From the NCBI GenBank assembly GCA_033856275.1, contig JAWVFJ010000038.1:9533-73532 (forward strand): 64,000 bases of DNA, read 5' to 3'. The notes beneath the pieces were generated by a model. That model was not told the DNA's origin and made no database searches. It saw only the letters and a program-made list of their open reading frames with translations. Origin of the DNA: VRUE01 sp033856275 (GTDB lineage Bacteria > Actinomycetota > Thermoleophilia > Solirubrobacterales > 70-9). Of the stretch, positions 51,412 through 60,016 are shown one piece after another. The position numbers were made by a program, and so were the translations under genes. Numbering within the stretch: the first letter of the stretch is position 1; each line of letters opens with the position of its first letter.

Positions 51412-52742
51412 GCGCGAGAAACCGGGAGCTGATGGCTCTGGTCCCGGTCGCGCTCCTCCTCACCGCCGGCTTCGCTGCCGTCTTTGCCCAGAAGAACTCG
51501 CAGCTCGACAACCTCAGCCTGATCTATGGGGCTTACTTCTTCGGGGTCTGTCTGGCGACCCACGTCTTTCTACGCATCCGCCTGCCCAATGCGGATCCCT
51601 ACCTCTTCCCACTGGTGGCGCTGCTGATGGCTTTCGGCCTGGTGATGGTCTACCGGATCGACGCCAGTCTGGCACGCGATCAGGCCAACTGGTTCGTCTT
51701 GGGACTCGTGCTCTTCGCCCTCACGATCCACTTCCTGCGCGACTACGACGTGCTCGAGCGCTACCGCTACACGATTGCCGTGGCCGGCCTCCTGTTGCTG
51801 CTGGCGCCCCGTTTGCCAGGGATCGGCCAGCAGGTCAACGGCGCTTACCTCGGTGTAAAGATCGGCCCGCTCGCCTTCCAGCCGGCCGAGTTCTCGAAGA
51901 TCTGCCTGGTCGTCTTCCTTGCCAGCTACCTGCGCGAGCACCGTGAGGTGCTGATCGTCGGAGCGCGACGAGTGCTCGGCATCACCTTGCCGCCGCTTAA
52001 GCACTTCGGGCCGATGCTGGTCGTCTGGGGGGCCTCGATGTTCATGCTCGTCTTCATCCGTGACTTGGGCAGCTCGCTGATGTTCTTTGCTGCCTTCCTT
52101 GCCCTGCTCTACGTCGCCACCGGTCGCTTCTCCTTCGTCGCGATTGGGATGGCGATGTTCCTTGTCGGCGCCTGGTTCTTCGCTTCGACCGTGCCCCACG
52201 TGCACGACCGGGTGGAGGTCTGGCTCAATCCTTACACCGACCCGCAGGGGAGTGGCTACCAGATCCTGCAATCGATCTTCGCCCAGGCCGACGGCGGCCT
52301 CTTTGGCAAGGGCTTCGGCCAGGCGCTGATCACGATCCCTGGCACGCCTGCGCCGTTGCTGCCGGCGGCGCAAACCGACACGATCTACTCGCTGATCGTC
52401 AACGAGCTCGGCCTCTTCGGCGCCAGCGCGGTAATCCTGATCTACCTCTTGATCGCCGCTCGCGGCTTCAAGATCGCCCTGCTCGCCGACGATGGCTTCT
52501 CCAAGCTGCTCGCCACCGGCCTCACCGCGGTCTTCGCGATCCAGGCTTTCGTGATCATCGGCGGCGTCACGCGGGCGATCCCGCTGACCGGCGTCACCTT
52601 GCCCTTCATCAGCTACGGCGGCAGCTCGATCGTCGCCAACTTCGTCCTCCTCGCCCTGCTGCTGCTGATCTCCGATCGTGCGCGCCGTGAGTCGGCAGCG
52701 GCCAGCGGGGGGAACGACTTTTTCTTGGAGGGGAGCCGGTGA
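51408..52742 (+). CDS. rodA: SEDS-family peptidoglycan polymerase (RodA/FtsW type)
   Basis: A 444-residue protein with about 12 membrane helices. SEDS marks are LLMAFGLVMVYRIDASLA, GVKIGPLAFQPAEFSKICLVVFLASYL (catalytic-Glu/Asp region), IRDLGSSLMFFAAFLALLYVATGR, DTIYSLIVNELGLFGAS and TGVTLPFISYGGSSIVANF. It polymerises glycan strands from lipid II. Pairing with the next gene (class B PBP) and location in the pstP-pknB cluster match mycobacterial rodA. Confidence 0.95.
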   Translation: MSARNRELMALVPVALLLTAGFAAVFAQKNSQLDNLSLIYGAYFFGVCLATHVFLRIRLPNADPYLFPLVALLMAFGLVMVYRIDASLARDQANWFVLGLVLFALTIHFLRDYDVLERYRYTIAVAGLLLLLAPRLPGIGQQVNGAYLGVKIGPLAFQPAEFSKICLVVFLASYLREHREVLIVGARRVLGITLPPLKHFGPMLVVWGASMFMLVFIRDLGSSLMFFAAFLALLYVATGRFSFVAIGMAMFLVGAWFFASTVPHVHDRVEVWLNPYTDPQGSGYQILQSIFAQADGGLFGKGFGQALITIPGTPAPLLPAAQTDTIYSLIVNELGLFGASAVILIYLLIAARGFKIALLADDGFSKLLATGLTAVFAIQAFVIIGGVTRAIPLTGVTLPFISYGGSSIVANFVLLALLLLISDRARRESAAASGGNDFFLEGSR

Positions 52743-54199
52743 ACCGCCAGATCGTCAAGCTCTTCGGCCTCGTCGTCGTCCTCTTTGCGGTGCTGATCGG
52801 CTTCACTTCGTACTGGTCGGTCTTCGACGCCAGGGCGCTGAAGGAAAAGAACGCCAACAAGCGGCCGCTGCTCGAGCAACAGCAGATTCGCCGCGGCCGC
52901 GTCCTCGCCGCTGACGGCACGGTGATCGCCCGCTCGGTCGCCAAGGGCCAGGGCGATGCCCTGCGTTACGTGCGGCGCTACCCGGAAGGATCGCTCTACG
53001 GTCACCCGATCGGCTACAGCTTCGTCCAGCAGGGAGACAGCGAGTTCGAGAAGTTCCACAATGACGAGCTGGTCGGCAACGATTCGGAATTCACCTCGAT
53101 CCTCGACGAGCTGCGTGGGCGCCGCCAGGAAGGCAACGACGTCGTCACCAACCTCGATCCGGCGGCGCAGTCCACGGCGCTCGCCGACCTCGAAGCGGCG
53201 GGCTTCGGCGCCGTGGTGGCGATCGAGCCGCAAAGCGGCCGCGTGCGGGTGATGGCCTCGAATCCGTCCTATGACCCGAACCGTGTCCCCTACGAACTCT
53301 CGAAGCTGAATACGAACGAAGTCGAAACCCCGCTGCTCGACCGCGCAACTCAGGGCCAGTACCCACCGGGCTCGACCTTCAAGGTCGTCACCGCTGCTGC
53401 CGGTCTGGAAAGCGGCACGATCACCCCGAGTACGCCGATCGACGCGCCGGGAACGCTTGAAGTCGAAGGCACGCCGCTCGAAAATGACTTCGGCGAAAGC
53501 TTCCCGGGAGCGACCTTGGACACGGCGCTGACCAACTCGGTCAACACCTGGTTCGGCCAGCTCGGCCAGCGGCTCGGCAACGACACCCTGTTCGAATACA
53601 TGGAACGTTTCGGCTTCAACTCGACGCCGGCGATCGACCTGCCCGCCGAAGAGGTCTACAAAAGCGGCGTCTTCAACGAAGAAGAAGAACTGCTCGGCGC
53701 CAGCGACCCGGTCGACCTGGCCCGGGTGGCGATCGGGCAGGAGCGGCTGGCGGTCACGCCGCTGCAGATGGCGGAGGTCACCGCCGCGATCGCCAACGGC
53801 GGCAAGCTGATGAAGCCGCAGATCTGGAGTCGCGTCGTCGACCCCGATGGCCGCGTGACCAAACGCCTCGATCCCTCCGAGTACAGCCAGCCAATCAGCT
53901 CAAAGACCGCCGAAGAGCTGACCACGGCGATGGAAGGCGTCGTCAGCGAAGGCACCGGCACCAACGCGGCAATCCCCGGCATCTCGGTTGCGGGCAAGAC
54001 GGGCACCGCGGAAACGCCCGGCAACGCAGCCTGCGGTGGCGGGGAAGAAGAGAACCAGGCCTGGTTCATTGGCTTTGCTCCCGCTGAAGACCCGAAGATC
54101 GCGATCGCCGCGACGGTCGAGTGCACGGAAGAATTCGGCAACGACGTCGCCGCGCCGATCTTCCGCGACGTGGCGGAAACGATCCTCAACGGTGAATGA
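52739..54199 (+). CDS. pbpA: Class B penicillin-binding protein (PbpA-like transpeptidase)
   Basis: A 486-residue bitopic transpeptidase: helix at about 8-26, a pedestal domain, then the catalytic domain with PPGSTFKVVTAAAG (SxxK, Ser212), TNSVNTW (SxN) and AGKTGTAETPG (KTG). It cross-links the glycan made by the SEDS partner. It overlaps rodA by four bases. Glu codons change from mostly GAG to mostly GAA after about 53.28 kb, inside the catalytic domain. Confidence 0.95.
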   Translation: MNRQIVKLFGLVVVLFAVLIGFTSYWSVFDARALKEKNANKRPLLEQQQIRRGRVLAADGTVIARSVAKGQGDALRYVRRYPEGSLYGHPIGYSFVQQGDSEFEKFHNDELVGNDSEFTSILDELRGRRQEGNDVVTNLDPAAQSTALADLEAAGFGAVVAIEPQSGRVRVMASNPSYDPNRVPYELSKLNTNEVETPLLDRATQGQYPPGSTFKVVTAAAGLESGTITPSTPIDAPGTLEVEGTPLENDFGESFPGATLDTALTNSVNTWFGQLGQRLGNDTLFEYMERFGFNSTPAIDLPAEEVYKSGVFNEEEELLGASDPVDLARVAIGQERLAVTPLQMAEVTAAIANGGKLMKPQIWSRVVDPDGRVTKRLDPSEYSQPISSKTAEELTTAMEGVVSEGTGTNAAIPGISVAGKTGTAETPGNAACGGGEEENQAWFIGFAPAEDPKIAIAATVECTEEFGNDVAAPIFRDVAETILNGE

Positions 54200-54213
54200 G
54201 GTAGAACAGCCGC

Positions 54214-56103
54214 GTGGCTGAGGTGAAACAGGGGTCCGTGGTCGACGGGCGTTACACGGTGCTCCAACGAATCGGCTCGGGGGGGATGGCCGACGTTTGG
54301 CTGGCCGACGACAATCACCTGCAGCGCCGCGTCGCGCTCAAGGTGCTGCACTCGCGCTTTGCCCAGGACCGCGAGTTCGTCGAGCGCTTCCGTCGCGAGG
54401 CCGAGGCGGCGGCGGGCCTGCAGCACCCCAACGTCGTTGCCGTCTTCGACCGCGGTGAGGTCGACGGGACCTACTACATCGCCATGCAGTACCTGGAGGG
54501 GCGCTCGCTGAAACAGTTGATCGACGCGGGGCTCACTCCCGAGCAGGCCGCTGGCCTGATCCGCCAGGTGTTGGAGGGCGCTCGCTTCGCCCACCAACAC
54601 GGTGTCGTCCATCGTGACCTGAAGCCGCAGAACGTGATCGTCGATGCCGAGGGCAAGGCAACGGTGACCGACTTCGGCATCGCCCGCGCCGGGGTTTCGG
54701 AGATCACCCAGGCTGGCTCGGTGATGGGCACGCCGCACTACCTCTCGCCCGAGCAGGCGCAGGGCTTCGACGTCACCGCCGTCTCCGACCTCTACTCGAT
54801 CGGCGTGATGCTCTACGAGGCGCTCACCAGCCGGGTGCCCTTCGAGGCGGATTCTGCCGTCGCCGTGGCGATGAAACAGGTCTCACAGGCCCCGCAGCGG
54901 CCCAGTTCGATCAATCCGCAGGTCTCGCCCGCGCTCGACGCTGTGGTGATGCGGGCCCTGGAGAAGGAGCCGGGCCAGCGCTTCCAGAGCGCCGATGCTT
55001 TCATCGCCGCGATCGACGCGGCCCTCAAGGATCCGGGCGGTGGGGCTGACAACACCGCCGCCTTCGCGCCGCTGCCACCGGTCATCGCCACGCCTGAGGA
55101 GCCGGTGGCGGAGGGGACCACAGCCGAGGAGGAACGGCGCCGCCGCCGGCGCCGCATCTGGGCCCTGGTTTCCGCCGCGATCTTGATTGGGCTGCTGATC
55201 GGCTTTGCGCTGACGCGCGACACCACCACCGAGGTGCCGAACGTGACCGGAAACGAGCTCAATGTGGCGATCGCGCTGCTGCAGCAGAACGGCTTCAGCG
55301 TCGGCGACGTCAAGCGAGTCGAGCGTGAAGCGCCGGCAAACGAAGTACTAGAGCAGGATCCGGCCGCCTCACCGCCGGCTGACCAAGCTTCACTCAACTG
55401 TTCGTTCCTCACCTTTTTCTGCTCGAAGCCAAAGGTGACCCTGACCGTGAGCGCCGGCCCGGGCAGCGCCAAGGTGCCCTCAACCGCGGGCCTGCCGCTG
55501 GCCGAAGCCGAAGAAAAGCTGGAAGACGCCGGTTTCACTCCCAGGGTTGAATCGGTGCACTCGAAGAACGTCGAAGAAGGGCTTGTGATCAAGTCCGAAC
55601 CTCCCGGCGGAGAAACCGAGACCAAGGGGACAGAGGTTGTCCTCAAGGTCTCCAGTGGGCCGAAGCTGGCCAAGGTGCCGGTTCTGGTTGGCTCACAACG
55701 TTCACTCGCCGTGCAGGAGATCCGTGGCCGCGGTTTCGTCCCCAGCGTCGAAGAAGTCCAGGACAGCGCGCCGGAAGGACAAGTGATCCGCCAAGCGCCC
55801 AGCGCGGGCTCGAAGTTGCCGCCCGGTTCGACCGTCTCGATCACGGTCTCCAGGGGCGAAGAAAAGGCGACCGCGCCGAACGTGATCGGCAAGCTGCGCG
55901 CCGAGGCGGTTGAAGCGGTGCGGGAAGCGGGCCTTAAGCCGGTGGTACAGGAACAGGAAACGGAAGTGCCGTCGCAACTCGGCCGCGTCACCGACCAGTT
56001 CCCGCCCCCCGGCTCAGAAGCGAAACCCGGGAGCGCCGTGACACTCGTCGTCGGCAAGGCCACCACCGGCTCGGCGGAACCGGAACCGGAAGCAGAAGGA
56101 TGA
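54214..56103 (+). CDS. pknB: PASTA-domain Ser/Thr kinase PknB
   Basis: A 629-residue kinase. The kinase domain (about 13-275) has IGSGGMADVWLADD, VALKVLHS, VVHRDLKPQNVIV, VTDFGIARA and GTPHYLSPEQAQG. A membrane helix (IWALVSAAILIGLLIGFAL) near residue 320 follows Arg-rich residues, and four PASTA repeats fill the exterior (VPNVTGNELNVAIALLQQ; STAGLPLAEAEEKLEDAG; PVLVGSQRSLAVQEIRGRG; PNVIGKLRAEAVEAVREAG). It senses muropeptides or lipid II and controls wall synthesis. Phosphorylated partners are probably FhaA and FhaB. Confidence 0.96.
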   Translation: MAEVKQGSVVDGRYTVLQRIGSGGMADVWLADDNHLQRRVALKVLHSRFAQDREFVERFRREAEAAAGLQHPNVVAVFDRGEVDGTYYIAMQYLEGRSLKQLIDAGLTPEQAAGLIRQVLEGARFAHQHGVVHRDLKPQNVIVDAEGKATVTDFGIARAGVSEITQAGSVMGTPHYLSPEQAQGFDVTAVSDLYSIGVMLYEALTSRVPFEADSAVAVAMKQVSQAPQRPSSINPQVSPALDAVVMRALEKEPGQRFQSADAFIAAIDAALKDPGGGADNTAAFAPLPPVIATPEEPVAEGTTAEEERRRRRRRIWALVSAAILIGLLIGFALTRDTTTEVPNVTGNELNVAIALLQQNGFSVGDVKRVEREAPANEVLEQDPAASPPADQASLNCSFLTFFCSKPKVTLTVSAGPGSAKVPSTAGLPLAEAEEKLEDAGFTPRVESVHSKNVEEGLVIKSEPPGGETETKGTEVVLKVSSGPKLAKVPVLVGSQRSLAVQEIRGRGFVPSVEEVQDSAPEGQVIRQAPSAGSKLPPGSTVSITVSRGEEKATAPNVIGKLRAEAVEAVREAGLKPVVQEQETEVPSQLGRVTDQFPPPGSEAKPGSAVTLVVGKATTGSAEPEPEAEG

Positions 56104-57068
56104 AGATCGCGGTCCTCTGCGGCGGCCGCTCTTCCGAGCACGATGTCTCCCTGCGCTCGGGCGAGGCGGTGGCCCGCGGCTTGAAAGAGGCAGACCACGA
56201 GGCATTGCGGGTAACGATCTCGCGGCAGGGAACCTGGAGCTGCGACGGCGAGACGGTCGAGCTGATCCCGGGCGAGGGGCTGCTCGGCGCCGACGTCGCT
56301 TTCCCCGCCCTGCACGGTCCCTTTGGCGAGGACGGCAGCGTCCAGGGGCTGCTCGAGTGGCTCGACCTTCCTTACGTCGGCTCCGACGTGCTCGCTTCGG
56401 CTGCCTGCATGGACAAGCTGACGCTGAAGCGGCTCTTTGCTCAGGCCGGCATCCCCCAGGTCGAGTTCGTCGATGCCAGCGAGCCGAATTGGCGCGAGCG
56501 TTGCGCACAGCTGGGCTCACCGCTCTGGGTCAAGCCCTCGCGGCTCGGCTCCAGCGTCGGGATCAGCAGGGTCGCGGGGGTTGGCAGCGAACTGGATGAG
56601 GCGGTCGAGTTGGCCCGCCGCCACGACCCGCGCGTGATCGTCGAGGCCGCGGCCTCGGGCCGCGAGGTCGAGTGCTCACTGCTTGGGAACGAGGAGGTCG
56701 ATGCCTCACAGCCAGGCGAGGTCATTGCCAAAGGCGACTGGTACGACTATGAGAACAAGTACCGCGAGGGCGGCATGGAACTGGTCGTACCCCCGCCGAT
56801 CCCACCCGACCAGGTCGCCCAGGTCCGTGAGCTGGCAGTAACCGCCTTCAAGCTCGGCGGCTGCGCCGGCCTCGCCCGCTGCGACTTCTTCGTCCAGCCC
56901 GACGGCACCGTCCTGGTCAACGAGATCAACACCATGCCTGGCTTTACCCAGACCAGCGTCTACGCCAAACTCTGGCAGGCCTCCGGCCTGGACTACCCGA
57001 GCCTCTGCGAGCGCCTCATCGCTCTCGCCGTGGAGCGCTACCAACGCGCCCGCTCCTACGAGTTCTGA
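56100..57068 (+). CDS. ddl: D-alanine-D-alanine ligase, second paralogue
   Basis: A 322-residue ATP-grasp ligase: VLCGGRSSEHDVSLRSG, FPALHGPFGEDGSVQGLLEWL, SPLWVKPSRLGSSVGISRV, GDWYDYENKY (omega loop) and VNEINTMPGFTQTSVYAKL. It overlaps pknB by four bases, placing dipeptide synthesis under the same transcript as the wall kinase. It differs clearly from the ddl at 29748-30680 and is nearer the canonical Ddl pattern (SSEHDVS). It converges on the DUF2236 gene with a 13-base overlap. Confidence 0.94.
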   Translation: MKIAVLCGGRSSEHDVSLRSGEAVARGLKEADHEALRVTISRQGTWSCDGETVELIPGEGLLGADVAFPALHGPFGEDGSVQGLLEWLDLPYVGSDVLASAACMDKLTLKRLFAQAGIPQVEFVDASEPNWRERCAQLGSPLWVKPSRLGSSVGISRVAGVGSELDEAVELARRHDPRVIVEAAASGREVECSLLGNEEVDASQPGEVIAKGDWYDYENKYREGGMELVVPPPIPPDQVAQVRELAVTAFKLGGCAGLARCDFFVQPDGTVLVNEINTMPGFTQTSVYAKLWQASGLDYPSLCERLIALAVERYQRARSYEF

Positions 57069-57943
57069 GTCTCAGCCAGATCAGGCACCTCGGTGCCGCC
57101 TCGGCGGCCCTCGGTGCGGGCAACGAGATCAAAGAAGAAATCGTTCCGCCCCCGTCGAATTTGCCTGGGGAGGAGGTGTCTCAAGTGACGGTGAGTGGAA
57201 GCCAAGGCGCGGAAGCTCGCTTCGTGCCGGCCCCCCCAGTTGATTCCGAATATCTCCCGGACCCTCTCTGGGAGGGTCCCTTTGATCAGAAGGTTGTTCA
57301 CATGCAGGCCGGGGCGCATCGCAGCCGGCACCGGATGCTCAAAGGCCATGATCGGCGCCACCTCGAGGGCATGAGCTGTTGCTCGAAGATCGGTGGATCG
57401 CATCCGCCTATCGAGCCAACGGCTGAACTCAGGGGCGCTGGCCGGCATCATCTCGCGCGGGATTCCAAATAGCTCGCCGAAGAGCAGGTAGTCAGCCCAG
57501 AGCCGTTCGCGCTCGCCATCGCCGAGCGCTCGAACGAGCGCTTCGTAGATCGCCACGGCTGAGTCGACGATCACCGCAAGCGTCCACAGCATCAGATCCG
57601 GGTCAAAGGCGCTGTATTGAGCGTCACCGGCGGCGAATTGCCCCATGTCGCTTGGCAACTTTCCCCTGACTCGCCGATGCAGCCTGTGCACCGAGGCAAG
57701 CGCGCGATCGGCTTCCTCACGAGTGCCGAGCAGTACCGTCTCTTGGATCTTTGCGGTTCGCGTCAGGCGAAGGAAGGGGCGGTCGCGCGAGCGGGTGCTG
57801 AGCATGGTTCCCGTATAGGCGCGTGGTTCGAGCGCTCCAATTAGCACCGCCCGCTGGCCGTAGAGAACCCCGACCGCCCGCTGTTCGTGGACATGCCGAG
57901 CAACCGACTCTCCCGGTGGGAAATAGTAGTCGCGATGGGTCAT
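57056..57943 (-). CDS. DUF2236 (MpaB-like oxygenase family) protein
   Basis: A 295-residue helical protein. REDYYFP-type start (MTHRDYYFPPGESVARHV), an early Gly-rich helix region, DPDLMLWTLAVIVDSAVAIYEALV, and WADYLLFGELFGIPREMMP are marks of the DUF2236 group, which includes the latex-clearing and MpaB oxygenases that bind b-type heme through conserved His/Arg. The substrate is unknown. The ATG at 57943 overlaps the upstream stop by four bases. It is last in a three-gene unit divergent from a TetR regulator. Confidence 0.85.
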   Translation of the reverse strand: MTHRDYYFPPGESVARHVHEQRAVGVLYGQRAVLIGALEPRAYTGTMLSTRSRDRPFLRLTRTAKIQETVLLGTREEADRALASVHRLHRRVRGKLPSDMGQFAAGDAQYSAFDPDLMLWTLAVIVDSAVAIYEALVRALGDGERERLWADYLLFGELFGIPREMMPASAPEFSRWLDRRMRSTDLRATAHALEVAPIMAFEHPVPAAMRPGLHVNNLLIKGTLPERVREIFGINWGGRHEASFRALASTHRHLRHLLPRQIRRGRNDFFFDLVARTEGRRGGTEVPDLAETQNS

Positions 57944-58878
57944 CCCACACCCGCGGCGAATGCCTCGTGGATCGTCCGAAAGCGTGGCGTCCAGCCGAGC
58001 TCCTGCTTGGCCTTCTGATTCGATACTGGAAGGCGGGTGTGGTCCAGAACGCACGCCAAGTAGGGAGCAGCCAGCTTGACCAGGCCCAGAGGGATGGACC
58101 GCGGTCTCCCCGCGCCTATTGCGAACGACAATGCCAATGCGTATTCGCGCATCTCTACGGCCGCGTCATCCACGATGTTGTAGATCTCTCCGCCGGAGCC
58201 CCGCAATAGAGCCGCATCGACTGCTCGCGCGGAGTCTTCCTGCTCAATGAATGGAAGCAGCGCATGACCTCCTCCGGGAAGCACCGGGAGCCGGAAGTGA
58301 AGCGCTCTCGCCATCGCTCTTCTCATCGGTACATCGACGCCGTGACGACCGCCGTAGCGAAGCACGATCCCCTCCAGTCCCTCGGCCCCGATGACGGCAC
58401 GCTCCATCTCCCGTAGGCCGACAATGATCTCCCCCTGACCGTCTATCACTGCCCCCCGAACCGGCTCGTCTCTCTCGCTCAGCGGTTCGGGGCCATATTG
58501 GTCGTAGCCGTAGGCGAAAACAAACGACTCGGCGACGAAACGACGAACTCCCGCCTCTCGTGAAGCATGGATCAGATTGGGAACCCCCTTGCCCCACAAG
58601 CGAAGGTTCGGGTGTACGTGCGACGGCCGCAGCGGGCCGTTCTTCGGCAGTGTGATCAGCAGCGACACCACCGCCTCGGGTCCAACTTTCAGGAGTGTCG
58701 CGGTCAGTCTCTCGCGATCGAATACGTCGGCCACGACTGGAGCGACCCCGCATCTCTCCAGGGCTGATGCGTTGGCTGGCGACCGCGTTAGGCCAAAGAG
58801 TTCATGTCCAGCCTGTGCAAGCACCTCGGCAAGGGGCTTGCCGAATGTGCTTGTCGCCCCGGCAATCAGCAGCCTCAT
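57940..58878 (-). CDS. NAD(P)-dependent epimerase/dehydratase-like protein
   Basis: A 312-residue extended SDR. The Rossmann start is RLLIAGATSTFGKPLAEVLAQAGHELFGLTRS; later FVAESFVFAYGYDQYGPEP holds a Tyr but not a clear YxxxK, so the catalytic dyad may be altered. HTRLPVSNQKAKQELGW and ARAVDAALLRGSGGEIYNIVDD fit the family's C-terminus. It is coupled by ATGA overlaps to its neighbours on both sides. A reductase or isomerase in a lipid or terpenoid route is possible; nothing specific can be stated. Confidence 0.82.
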   Translation of the reverse strand: MRLLIAGATSTFGKPLAEVLAQAGHELFGLTRSPANASALERCGVAPVVADVFDRERLTATLLKVGPEAVVSLLITLPKNGPLRPSHVHPNLRLWGKGVPNLIHASREAGVRRFVAESFVFAYGYDQYGPEPLSERDEPVRGAVIDGQGEIIVGLREMERAVIGAEGLEGIVLRYGGRHGVDVPMRRAMARALHFRLPVLPGGGHALLPFIEQEDSARAVDAALLRGSGGEIYNIVDDAAVEMREYALALSFAIGAGRPRSIPLGLVKLAAPYLACVLDHTRLPVSNQKAKQELGWTPRFRTIHEAFAAGVG

Positions 58879-59303
58879 ACGGGTTCCCTCTCTTGCTCCT
58901 GTCGCCAGCTGCACACAGTGAGCCAGAGTAGGAGGGCAGTACCGGCTGGGAGCGCGATTGCATCGAAGTAGCCGAGCCAGGATGGGTCCGCTCTTTGGAC
59001 ATCGATCAGGTGACTGATTGAGTGCAAGCCCCACTGGATCGAGTTGGCTGCCAGTGCCGGCACGCGCCATCGCGGCAGTCGCAGTCCGACGAGTAGCGGC
59101 ACCGCAAGCGCGATTTGGAAGCTGGCGGTGTCGTGGATGTAATGGTCGTTACGAGCTCCATAGGGTCCGACGAACTCGAAAAATGCCCCAGGATCGAATG
59201 CCATGAGCAACCCAAGCAGAAGCGAGGGAAGTCCGAAGACCAAAAGTCCAGCAACGACCGGGTCGATGCCCAATCTCGTCGTGCCGGTTGTTCCATCATT
59301 CAT
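58875..59303 (-). CDS. Four-helix membrane protein, first gene of TetR-linked unit
   Basis: A 142-residue integral membrane protein with four helices (VVAGLLVFGLPSLLLGLLM, ASFQIALAVPLLVGL, VPALAANSIQWGLHSISHL, IALPAGTALLLWLTVC). It carries YGARNDHYIHDTASFQ and HSISHLIDV, with histidines positioned near the membrane face. I recognise no named family. AGGAG lies ten bases ahead of the ATG at 59303. It starts immediately downstream of the two-palindrome operator and is expected to be repressed by the divergent TetR. Confidence 0.72.
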   Translation of the reverse strand: MNDGTTGTTRLGIDPVVAGLLVFGLPSLLLGLLMAFDPGAFFEFVGPYGARNDHYIHDTASFQIALAVPLLVGLRLPRWRVPALAANSIQWGLHSISHLIDVQRADPSWLGYFDAIALPAGTALLLWLTVCSWRQEQEREPV

Positions 59304-59314
59304 ACGCGCTCCTG

Positions 59315-59330
59315 CCGAATTGATATTCGG
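59315..59330. promoter_or_regulatory. TetR operator O1
   Basis: A perfect 6-bp-arm palindrome, CCGAAT-TGAT-ATTCGG, in the divergent region, 12 bases upstream of the membrane-protein ATG. It matches O2 in all arm bases. A TTGATA at 59320-59325 inside it could be the -35 of the tetR promoter. Confidence 0.75.
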
Positions 59331-59340
59331 TAAGGAAGGC

Positions 59341-59346
59341 TATACT
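59341..59346 (+). promoter_or_regulatory. -10 element of the tetR promoter
   Basis: TATACT, 15 bp after TTGATA (59320-59325), flanked by the two operators. A start site near 59353 would leave a very short leader before the proposed TTG start. Confidence 0.45.
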
Positions 59347-59364
59347 ACCGAATTGAGATTCGGT
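59347..59364. promoter_or_regulatory. TetR operator O2
   Basis: ACCGAAT-TGAG-ATTCGGT, a perfect 7-bp-arm palindrome. Its centre is 33 bp from the O1 centre, about three helical turns, so two dimers would bind the same face of DNA. The tetR TTG start begins at its last base. Confidence 0.75.
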
Positions 59365-59987
59365 TGGCGTCAGCGAGCAAACAAAGGGGAGGGTCGAGCC
59401 GCCGCCGCCTGACCCCTCCTGCGCGCCGTGCGTTGATCGACAAGGCGGCCACGGAAGTATTCGCGGAGCGCGGTTACGAGGCAGCCACAATGCAGGAGAT
59501 CGCCCGCGCGGCAGGGGTCGTCGTCTCCGTGCTCTACGACCACTATTCGTCCAAGCGGGAGCTCTACGTCGACTTGCTAGAGCGGCACGGCCAAACCCTG
59601 ATGAAACGAAGCATCCGCCCGCCCACCGGCTCACATCACCGGACTGAACTGCATCGCCAGATCGACGACTTCTTCCGGGCGATCGAAGAGGAGCCTCTTT
59701 TGCTGAGCATGTTGTTTCGCGATCCGCCGGGCGACCGCGCCATCGTTAAAGCCCACCGCCGCGTTCAGGCGATGGCGACCGAGGCAATTTCGATTGCTCT
59801 CGGTGACGAGCTTCCGGAGACGGAGAGGACCATGATCGCTGAGATGGTGAAGGCGAGCCTGGCGAGCCTCGCTCGCTGGCGGTCGGACCACCGCGAACTG
59901 TCGCGAGAGCAGTGCGTCGATACCGCCACTTCCCTGATTTGGGACGGACTCAGCCAGACAATCAACCACAGTTCCTTCTCGGGCTGA
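59364..59987 (+). CDS. TetR-family transcriptional regulator
   Basis: 207 residues. The HTH is RALIDKAATEVFAERGYEAATMQEIARAAGVVVSVLYDHYSSKRELYVDLLERHG, diagnostic of TetR; the C-terminal ligand domain (EELHRQIDDFFRAI..., SLASLARWRSDHRELS) is unassigned. The start is uncertain: TTG at 59364 overlaps operator O2 and has no ribosome-binding site, while AAAGGGGAGGG at about 59382-59392 would suit a start further downstream. It probably represses itself and the divergent three-gene unit through O1/O2. Confidence 0.88.
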   Translation: MASASKQRGGSSRRRLTPPARRALIDKAATEVFAERGYEAATMQEIARAAGVVVSVLYDHYSSKRELYVDLLERHGQTLMKRSIRPPTGSHHRTELHRQIDDFFRAIEEEPLLLSMLFRDPPGDRAIVKAHRRVQAMATEAISIALGDELPETERTMIAEMVKASLASLARWRSDHRELSREQCVDTATSLIWDGLSQTINHSSFSG

Positions 59988-60016
59988 TCGGTAAACGAGG
60001 TCTCGCGAGGAATCGG

